The notes under the pieces are model-generated. The model did no database searches. It had not been told where the DNA came from and was given only the letters and a program-made list of their open reading frames with translations. Made by a program: the position numbers and the translations under genes. 64,000 bases of DNA from Bacteroidia bacterium (GTDB lineage: Bacteria; Bacteroidota; Bacteroidia; J057): contig JAWKNO010000001.1 in the NCBI GenBank assembly GCA_041391665.1, positions 2,418,001 through 2,482,000 on the forward strand, read 5' to 3'. Numbering within the stretch: the first letter of the stretch is position 1; every line of letters starts with the position of its first letter. Shown here piece by piece: positions 16,233 to 22,725 of this stretch.

Positions 16233-17675
16233 TTATCTTTTTTCAAACAGATCATCCATTGTCAGGGCGTAATCAACCAAGCCGAGACTGTAAGGATTTT
16301 CTTTAACACCGAAAGTTGTGATCATGGTCAAAAATACCTGTTTTCGCGTATGCGAAACTTCCTTAAATTTCGCTATCCGATTGCGATATTTCATTGCGGT
16401 GGCCTTGTCAATGGTATATTCTGCGGCATAGAATTTTATCTCGCAGAGATTGATGACATGGTCATTTCGGTCAATCAACAGGTCGAGTTGAATGCCTTCT
16501 TCGTTCTCATTGCCTTTTTTAAAATAGGAGTAAACAATGGCATAAACCCCAGAGATACCCAGTGCCTTTTTGATTTGAGGTATATGTTTAAAGCATATAT
16601 TTTCAAAAGCATAACCTGCCCAACTGACGTACGCTTGAGTTTTGCTCAATTGTTGCCAAATATTTGCGCCCCCAGGCAGGTTTTGTTCCATGAATTGGAA
16701 ATAAAAAAGGGAAAACTCGTCGGTTAAACGGAACAAACTATCTTTTTTCTTTTTCCCAAAAGGTAAATAAACTGAAATAAAGCCCGAGTGTAATAACTCT
16801 TCTATCACTGTGGAAATACCGCCGCCTTCGGACAAAGTTGTGTTTTGAACGATTTCGGAACGTGTGAACCCTTTTTGTTTACTGGCTAATGTTCGAATAA
16901 CTTTTACATGTGTTTCAGAATTGTCAAACAAGGAGGAATAGAGTTTAGGAAACTCGTCCCGTAATAGCCCGTTTTGGGAAAAACAAATAGCATCTATATT
17001 TTGAGCGGTACTTTTCCCACCCTCGACCTCCTCCAGATAATGTGGCACACCACCCAATGCCATATAAAGTTGGAGGATTTGGTAGCGGTCAAAATTTAGG
17101 TTTTTCGTTTTGAAAAAATGTTCTGTTTCTTCTAAATCGAAAGGTTGGAGGTAAATGCGTTTGGTGATTCGATTGTGAAGCCCTCCTTTGTCATGTACCA
17201 CTTTTTTTATCATCCAGGATGCTGCCGAACCGCAAACTACAACAACAATATTTTGATTGACCGCCCAACTATTCCAAAACCAGCCTAAGCCTTTCAGAAA
17301 GCCTGACTTATGGGTTGCCAACCAGGGTAATTCATCCAAAAAGATGATCTGTTTTTTTGATTTTTGTTTCCCTTCTAAAAATTTAGAAAGCAGATAAAAT
17401 GCTTCCAACCAATCTTTTGGTTGGGTTATTGGAAAACGCCCCGAAGAATATTTGGCGATTTGCATCATAAAATTGCGCAATTGCTCCTGCCGGGAGGCAT
17501 GTTGAATTCCGGTTATCTCATAATCAATCCGGTCTCCATAAACTGATTTGACCAAAAAGGTTTTGCCAATTCTGCGCCTGCCAATGACAGCAACCATTTC
17601 CGATTTAGGGGATTGGAGGGCAGTTTCCAATATTTTCTTTTCTTCAAGCCGGCCAACTAGTGGGTTTCTGTTCAT
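16233..17675 (-). CDS. AAA ATPase with C-terminal DUF234-type nuclease-like domain
   Basis: A 480-residue protein. The N-terminal P-loop ATPase has Walker A GRRRIGKT (32-39) and Walker B IIFLDELPW (110-118), as in the archaeal-type ATPase (PF01637) group of STAND-like NTPases. A winged-helix-like middle follows, then a C-terminal DUF234-type domain with a QLDLLIDRNDHV...LCEIKFY pattern that looks like the D and ExK elements of a PD-(D/E)XK nuclease fold. Function is unknown; such genes occur in many scattered copies in Bacteroidota and Archaea and are suspected to be mobile or defence related. No neighbour shares its function. Its upstream region carries an alternating repeat cluster that could control it. 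Confidence 0.8.
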   Translation of the reverse strand: MNRNPLVGRLEEKKILETALQSPKSEMVAVIGRRRIGKTFLVKSVYGDRIDYEITGIQHASRQEQLRNFMMQIAKYSSGRFPITQPKDWLEAFYLLSKFLEGKQKSKKQIIFLDELPWLATHKSGFLKGLGWFWNSWAVNQNIVVVVCGSAASWMIKKVVHDKGGLHNRITKRIYLQPFDLEETEHFFKTKNLNFDRYQILQLYMALGGVPHYLEEVEGGKSTAQNIDAICFSQNGLLRDEFPKLYSSLFDNSETHVKVIRTLASKQKGFTRSEIVQNTTLSEGGGISTVIEELLHSGFISVYLPFGKKKKDSLFRLTDEFSLFYFQFMEQNLPGGANIWQQLSKTQAYVSWAGYAFENICFKHIPQIKKALGISGVYAIVYSYFKKGNENEEGIQLDLLIDRNDHVINLCEIKFYAAEYTIDKATAMKYRNRIAKFKEVSHTRKQVFLTMITTFGVKENPYSLGLVDYALTMDDLFEKR

Positions 17676-17682
17676 GAATAAG

Positions 17683-17785
17683 TTTCTATTGCTCGCGAAA
17701 TCGGTACTAATTTAACCACATTTCGCGAGCAATAGAAATTTATTGCCCGCGAAATCTTCTGCCCCAATCTCGGGCAAATATTTTA
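17683..17785. repeat. Cluster of three to four alternating copies of a 19-bp repeat before the DUF234 ATPase
   Basis: Copy A (17683-17701, TTTCTATTGCTCGCGAAAT) and copy B (17720-17738) are perfect 19-bp inverted repeats separated by 18 bases. Copy C (17737-17755) lies in the orientation of A and matches it at 15 of 19 positions. A degenerate fourth copy in the orientation of B may lie at 17766-17785, reaching the DUF1304 stop. B can pair with A or with C but not both. The cluster ends 7 bases before the ATPase start codon (17675). Confidence 0.8.
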
Positions 17786-18151
17786 TCACCTTACCACTAA
17801 TACCACAATCATCGCAATAATGGCGGGAACTGCCTGAACATAAAAAATTCGCCGCTGTACAGTGAACGCGCCATAAATCCCCGCGACAATGACACAGCCC
17901 AGAAAAAATACAGCGACATGCTGCGACCATTCTGGTGTGCCGATGAGCAGCGACCAGATCAACCCAGTCGCGAGAAACCCATTATAAAGGCCCTGATTGG
18001 CTGCAAATACTTTGGTCTTTGCAAACAGCTCTTTGGGTAAGGATGAAAAGGCCTTGCGACCCATCGTATCCCATTTAAACATCTCTATCCACAGGATGTA
18101 TAAATGTTCGATTGCCACGACTGCTATCAGAATTTTTTCAATAATGGTCAT
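17786..18151 (-). CDS. DUF1304 family membrane protein
   Basis: A 121-residue protein with four predicted transmembrane helices: about residues 1-22, 50-70, 77-98 and 102-121. The family pattern is seen in the first loop (YILWIEMFKWDTMGRKAF) and before helix 2 (ANQGLYNGFLATGLIWSLL), the NQGxYNGFLA core being the DUF1304 signature. No biochemical function is established. It starts 18 bases downstream of the DnaJ-domain gene on the same strand, so the two are probably co-transcribed. The stop is at the edge of the repeat cluster. Confidence 0.85.
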   Translation of the reverse strand: MTIIEKILIAVVAIEHLYILWIEMFKWDTMGRKAFSSLPKELFAKTKVFAANQGLYNGFLATGLIWSLLIGTPEWSQHVAVFFLGCVIVAGIYGAFTVQRRIFYVQAVPAIIAMIVVLVVR

Positions 18152-18169
18152 AAGGCTTGTTCTTTAAGA

Positions 18170-18817
18170 TTAGCTTCCCAATTCCAGAATGGTGTGTTTT
18201 TCGATGGCCTTTCGAATCTCGTAGGGGTCAATTTTTACGACTTTTCCTTCAATGACAAAAGAAGATGTGCGCCCTGAAATATGGCTAAACAACCATTGAA
18301 CAATATCTGCAATGGAATCTTCAGTACCAAATGCGAGTAACACTTTTACACTTTCCCGGAAACCGGTTGCGGCTACAGATGAGAAATCGAGCAGAGAAAT
18401 CAGGCGGGCTTTGGTTCCGGGAATGATTGCGTAGTCGCCTTTGTAAATAATGCGGGTTCTGAAAAGCTGATACTTGAGGTTTTTGTCAGAAGTCATGATA
18501 TCGATATGGATTCCTTCGGTTGCGTAGAAAGCCTGGTTTCCGGTTTTCCCTCCCTGGGTTTGATTTTGTATATCTTCCAGCGATTTTCTGTTTTGAAGGT
18601 AGTCCTGAAGTTTGCTGGCCAGCACTTCTATCTGTTGAAACCGTTCTTTCGCCATTTCCAATACGGTTTCATCTTCAAACTTTGTAAAGTTATCGGGGTG
18701 ATATTTTTTGCGGGCATTTTTATGTGCCTCTTTCAGTTCTTCCTCAGATATTTTTTCCAGATCCAGCCCAAAGTATTTTTTTGCATTGCTGAGATCTTCT
18801 GGCGTCAGTCGGTTCAT
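18170..18817 (-). CDS. DnaJ (J) domain-containing protein
   Basis: A 215-residue protein. The ATG at 18817 opens MNRLTPEDLSNAKKYFGL; a longer start at 18898 would add an unrelated hydrophobic stretch that is probably not translated. The J-domain occupies about residues 5-65, with the HPD motif in KKYHPDNF. The part after residue about 100 is mixed beta/alpha without a family I recognise, containing a GDYAIIPGTKARL segment. J-domains recruit and stimulate Hsp70 (DnaK), so this is probably a specialised cytoplasmic co-chaperone. It precedes the DUF1304 gene in the same direction. Confidence 0.78.
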   Translation of the reverse strand: MNRLTPEDLSNAKKYFGLDLEKISEEELKEAHKNARKKYHPDNFTKFEDETVLEMAKERFQQIEVLASKLQDYLQNRKSLEDIQNQTQGGKTGNQAFYATEGIHIDIMTSDKNLKYQLFRTRIIYKGDYAIIPGTKARLISLLDFSSVAATGFRESVKVLLAFGTEDSIADIVQWLFSHISGRTSSFVIEGKVVKIDPYEIRKAIEKHTILELGS

Positions 18818-18960
18818 ATTTGGAATGTAAACGAATGAAAAATATAGAATGATTGCAGTTCTAAAACACAATTCCTTCAAAAATTGTGACAAGTGCAATA
18901 TTCTTGTTATGGATAAATCTCACGGAAGTCGCTTAAGATAATGAATATATGAAAGATTGC

Positions 18961-18990
18961 TTGTTTAGGCAGCGAGAATTTGTATTTTTA
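18961..18990 (+). promoter_or_regulatory. Candidate promoter of the esterase gene
   Basis: TTG (18961-18963), a 19-base spacer and TATTTTTA (18983-18990), one base off TAnnTTTG. Transcription would begin near 18997, about 17 bases before the GTG at 19014. Spacing is ideal but both elements are simple. Confidence 0.45.
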
Positions 18991-19013
18991 GTTCAAATCA
19001 CCAAAGACTACCT

Positions 19014-20753
19014 GTGAAAAATTCCCACCTTGTCCTCCTGTTTTTACCTCTGTGTATGGCCGCCTTTTTATCAGGGTGTAAGCCTCCGCATGAGGTTGCG
19101 ATTGCGTTTGATTTTCGCATTCCTGCCGAAAAAATCGATTCAGTCGCTGACGGTCGGTTATTTTTGCTGATTTCGACCAATGATGAGAATGAACCGCGAT
19201 TTTTGGTTGTAGATGGCCCTTCAAGTCAGCAGGTGTGGGGAATGGATGTTGAAGGCCTGAGACCAGGGATAGTGACAACCTTCATTTCGGATGGAATTGG
19301 TTATCCGTTGGCATCACTGAAAGACTTGCCTGCGGGAGATTACTTTGTACAGGGGCTGTTTCACCGCTACGAAACCTTTCACCTGGCTACGGGAAAAACG
19401 GTCAAACTGCCTATGGACAGAGGGGAAGGTCAGCATTGGAACATTGCTCCTGGCAATTTGTACAGCAAGCCGATACGTATCCATCTGGACCCATTTTTCT
19501 CCAATCGTATCGAACTCAACCTGGATCAGGAAATTCCGCCCATAGTAGCGCCAGAGGATACAAAATATATCAAACATATAAAGCTACGCAGTAAAATGCT
19601 TTCAGCGTTTTGGGGGCGCCCCATGTTTCTTGGTGCACATGTTTTATTGCCCGAAGGGTTTGATACGCATCCGGAAGCGCATTACCCGCTGGCTGTTTAT
19701 CATGGACATTACCCTTCTGATTTTGGCGGATTTCGGATGACTCCGCCCGATCCTGACCTCAAACCCGTGTATAGCGAGCGGTTTGGGATTGAAGGATATA
19801 ACATCGTCGAACAGCAGATGGCCTATGATTTTTACAAAGAATGGACCGGGCCAGATTTTCCGAGGGTGATTGCGATTGAAATTCAGCATGCCAATCCTTA
19901 TTATGACGATTCTTATGCGGTCAATTCTGCGAATCTTGGGCCTTATGGTGATGCCATTACCTATGAGCTCATTCCTTATATCGAGCAACAGTTTCGGGGA
20001 ATTGGCGAAGGTTGGGCGCGGTTTGTGTATGGTGGTTCTACCGGTGGGTGGGAGGCGCTGGCTGTTCAGGTACTGTATCCTGACGAATATAATACCTGTT
20101 ATGCAGCTTGTCCGGATCCCATTGACTTTCGCGCGTATTGCCAGGTGGATATTTATAAGGATTCCAATGCCTATGTAAATCAGGGCCCTTTTTATGGCGT
20201 TGAGAGACCTGGAACACGGGATTCCCTGGGGAAGGTAAAAGCCAATTTACGGGAGATGAATTACAGAGAGCTGGCTCTGGGTACAAAAAGTCGTTCGGGA
20301 GAGCAGTGGGACATATGGGAAGCTGTATATTCTCCTCAGGGCGAAGACGGGTATCCGGTAAGGATTTGGGATAAAATCACGGGTAAAATAAACCCGGAAG
20401 TAGCCGCTTATTGGAGGGAAAACTATGATCTGACTTATATTATGAAGCGCGACTGGGCAACGCTGGGGCCGAAACTTAAGGGAAAAATCCACTTGTATTG
20501 CGGGGATATGGACAATTATTATCTGAATAATGCCGTTTATCTTGCCGAAGCATTTCTCGAAAACACAGATGAGCCCTACTACGATGGGGAAGTTGATTAC
20601 GGCGATCGGGCTGAACATTGCTGGAATGGTGACCATACAAGAAGCAATGGCTATTCGAGGTTGCGTTATCACCAGATGTTTATTCCTAAATGGACAAACT
20701 GGGTACAAAAAAATGCTCCTGTGCACGCCGATCTTAAAAGTTGGCGTTATTAG
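19014..20753 (+). CDS. Putative esterase lipoprotein, alpha/beta-hydrolase (esterase D) fold
   Basis: A 579-residue exported protein starting at GTG. The signal peptide ends in the lipobox LSGC (residues 19-22), so it is probably anchored in the outer or inner membrane facing the periplasm or the outside. Residues about 25-180 form a beta-rich N-terminal domain. The hydrolase follows, with the nucleophile elbow GGSTGG (Ser342), an upstream HGHYP oxyanion-region segment, and a late Asp/His pair expected in DMDNYYLNN and AEHCWNGDHT. It resembles PF00756 esterases acting on carbohydrate or peptide esters; the substrate is unknown. No operon partner is obvious: the next gene is 85 bases further and also encodes a secreted serine hydrolase. 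Confidence 0.75.
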   Translation: MKNSHLVLLFLPLCMAAFLSGCKPPHEVAIAFDFRIPAEKIDSVADGRLFLLISTNDENEPRFLVVDGPSSQQVWGMDVEGLRPGIVTTFISDGIGYPLASLKDLPAGDYFVQGLFHRYETFHLATGKTVKLPMDRGEGQHWNIAPGNLYSKPIRIHLDPFFSNRIELNLDQEIPPIVAPEDTKYIKHIKLRSKMLSAFWGRPMFLGAHVLLPEGFDTHPEAHYPLAVYHGHYPSDFGGFRMTPPDPDLKPVYSERFGIEGYNIVEQQMAYDFYKEWTGPDFPRVIAIEIQHANPYYDDSYAVNSANLGPYGDAITYELIPYIEQQFRGIGEGWARFVYGGSTGGWEALAVQVLYPDEYNTCYAACPDPIDFRAYCQVDIYKDSNAYVNQGPFYGVERPGTRDSLGKVKANLREMNYRELALGTKSRSGEQWDIWEAVYSPQGEDGYPVRIWDKITGKINPEVAAYWRENYDLTYIMKRDWATLGPKLKGKIHLYCGDMDNYYLNNAVYLAEAFLENTDEPYYDGEVDYGDRAEHCWNGDHTRSNGYSRLRYHQMFIPKWTNWVQKNAPVHADLKSWRY

Positions 20754-20838
20754 CAGATACCCGTTACCATTCCCGAAAAGCGTGATAAATGGCGCAAAAC
20801 TTGCCGATAATTGTTATGTTTAGGAATTGGAATTGCTT

Positions 20839-21987
20839 ATGACACTGCGAATCGGCGTGGTTTTAATCACCACCGTTCTTCTTTCCTTGCTTCCTGAGAC
20901 TGGATTTCAACATTCACAGGCATCTGTGGCTGGAAATTCTCCTGACAGCCTTTGGGCACAGTGGGAGCATGTATCTCTGCGCCTGATGAAGGAAGATGGG
21001 TTGTCTGAATACTTTGAAAAACTTCATCAGGATCGACGATTTAACGGTGCCGTATCGGTTTCCCAGAAAGGCATCCTGTTGTATGAAAAAGGGTTTGGGT
21101 TGGCGAATGAGAAAACAGGGCAGGCGATCACTCCGGATACGCCATTTCAGCTGGCTTCTATGTCAAAGATGTTTACTGCTACCGCAATTATGCTGTTGTA
21201 CCAGGAGGGGAAGCTGGACTTTGACGATGAAGTTTCTCAACATCTTCCCGGCTGGCCTTATGAGGGAATGACTATCAGGCACCTGCTCAACCACCGTTCG
21301 GGGCTTGCCCGTTATGAAGCGGTTTCGTCGTGGTACTGGAAAAATTACCGTGAACCCCTTTCCAATACCGATGTCCTCAATCAGTATATTAAGTATAAAC
21401 CTGTCATATTTTTCACTCCGGGCAATGGGTTTAATTATTGCAATTCCAATTATGTGATTCTGGCCTGTATTGTCGAAAAACTATCGGGGATGCCATTTGC
21501 AGAATTTATGGCTTCGAGGGTTTTTCAACCGCTTTGTATGGACCACTCGGTCATCTACAGCCGGGTCAATGATCCAGAAATTCCGGGGAAAGCCATCGGA
21601 TATAAACCTGGCAGGCGGGGATATTATCCTGCCGAAGGCGATTACCTCGATGGGGTAGTCGGGGATAAAGGGCTGTATGCGAGTGTGCGTGATATCGAAA
21701 AATTTGATGCGGCCTTGTCTTCCTATGTGTTATTACATCCATCTACGCTGGAAAAAGCATTTGAGCCGGGCAGTGGCGGACGTACCTATAATTATGGATT
21801 TGGCTGGAGACTTAAACTATCGGGCGATCAGAAAATCATTTATCATTTTGGCTGGTGGAGAGGTTTTCGTACCTGCTATATCCACGATCCGGAGAGTGAA
21901 CGAACACTTGTGATTCTGACCAATAGAGATGAACCGGGTTTTTATGTAGATTATTGGGATGTATTTGATGCCGTTTCCTCTATATAA
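20839..21987 (+). CDS. Serine hydrolase of the beta-lactamase (class C)/DD-peptidase family
   Basis: A 382-residue exported protein. The ATG at 20839 begins the signal peptide (MTLRIGVVLITTVLLSLL); a TTG four codons upstream is less likely. Family motifs: SMSK (Ser107xxLys110), YCN in FNYCNSNYV (equivalent to YxN, more often YSN) and a HFGWWRGF segment in place of the KTG box. This is the common beta-lactamase-fold serine hydrolase type, which includes DD-carboxypeptidases and esterases; resistance to beta-lactams should not be assumed. It lies after the esterase and is in the same direction, possibly read from the same transcript. Confidence 0.85.
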   Translation: MTLRIGVVLITTVLLSLLPETGFQHSQASVAGNSPDSLWAQWEHVSLRLMKEDGLSEYFEKLHQDRRFNGAVSVSQKGILLYEKGFGLANEKTGQAITPDTPFQLASMSKMFTATAIMLLYQEGKLDFDDEVSQHLPGWPYEGMTIRHLLNHRSGLARYEAVSSWYWKNYREPLSNTDVLNQYIKYKPVIFFTPGNGFNYCNSNYVILACIVEKLSGMPFAEFMASRVFQPLCMDHSVIYSRVNDPEIPGKAIGYKPGRRGYYPAEGDYLDGVVGDKGLYASVRDIEKFDAALSSYVLLHPSTLEKAFEPGSGGRTYNYGFGWRLKLSGDQKIIYHFGWWRGFRTCYIHDPESERTLVILTNRDEPGFYVDYWDVFDAVSSI

Positions 21988-22092
21988 ATCCGTTTGCTAA
22001 AAAAGTAAATTTTTGCTAATTAAATTGGTATTGTTTTTTATTTTCATGGGTTTGGATTATCTTTATAAGGAAATCTAAACCATATTTAGCAC

Positions 22093-22665
22093 ATGCCTGC
22101 CACAATCAATGAAATCAGAGAGATCCTGCGCGATCTCGCCATTGCCCAAAAAGAAACCGACGCAAAGTTTAAAGAAACCGACGCCAAGTTTAAAGAGACT
22201 GATGCCAAGTTTAAAGAAACTGATAAACGCATCAAAGATGCTTTCAATCTGTTTGAAGGTCAATGGGGAAAACTAATGGAAAGCCTGGTTGAAGGAGACC
22301 TCGTTCGCCTGCTAAGGGAACGGGGAATTGACATTCACCAGACGTCTCAAAGGATCAAAGGATCTCGCGACGGACATAATTTTGAGTTTGATATCATTGC
22401 CCACAATGGGGATGAAATCGTAGTCGTAGAAGTAAAGACCACCCTTCGTGTCAAATCTGTTCATCAGTTTCTGGACAAACTCTCCCACATACATACCTGG
22501 TTTAAATCGTATGCAGATTGCCGCGTGTATGGTGCCATCGCATATCTCAAGGCTGAGGAAAACAGCGATGTCTATGCCGAACATGAAGGGCTTTTTGTAA
22601 TTCGAGCCACCGGCAATTCAGCCTCGATTGTCAATCCTTCAGATTTTAAGCCAAGGATATTTTAA
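22093..22665 (+). CDS. Coiled-coil protein with PD-(D/E)XK nuclease-like domain
   Basis: A 190-residue cytoplasmic protein. Residues 20-47 are four tandem heptads (KETDAKF three times, then KETDKRI), which build a coiled coil. The C-terminal part carries a nuclease-like signature: Asp100 in FEFDII and Glu113-x-Lys115 in VVVEVKTTL, in the usual PD-(D/E)XK spacing. It resembles DUF3782-type proteins, widespread in cyanobacteria and Bacteroidota with no proven function. It stands alone and ends in a strong bidirectional terminator. The 105-base region before it holds a TATCTTTA element (22058) with a slightly long spacer to the nearest TTG. Confidence 0.75.
   Translation: MPATINEIREILRDLAIAQKETDAKFKETDAKFKETDAKFKETDKRIKDAFNLFEGQWGKLMESLVEGDLVRLLRERGIDIHQTSQRIKGSRDGHNFEFDIIAHNGDEIVVVEVKTTLRVKSVHQFLDKLSHIHTWFKSYADCRVYGAIAYLKAEENSDVYAEHEGLFVIRATGNSASIVNPSDFKPRIF
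22150..22233 (+). repeat. In-frame 21-bp tandem repeat (four copies) coding for KETDAKF heptads
   Basis: Three near-identical 21-base units and a diverged fourth, with silent changes between copies (for example gacgca, gacgcc, gatgcc). They encode the coiled coil of the nuclease-like protein. Copy number could vary by slippage or recombination without a frameshift. Confidence 0.85.
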
Positions 22666-22669
22666 TAAA

Positions 22670-22699
22670 AAAAGCCGGGGACGAACATCCCCGGCTTTT
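22670..22699. terminator. Bidirectional rho-independent terminator
   Basis: A perfect 12-pair stem (22670-22681 with 22688-22699), loop cgaaca, with A-tract before and T-tract after, so it can end transcription from both sides between the nuclease-like gene and the convergent receptor gene. Confidence 0.9.
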
Positions 22700-22725
22700 C
22701 ATTTATCTGAAAACAGATCAGGCTT

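Noticed and set aside
20839..21987. Antibiotic resistance beta-lactamase
   Set aside because: The SxxK and YxN motifs place it in the broad serine hydrolase family, but the third motif is not KTG and the context is not a resistance locus.
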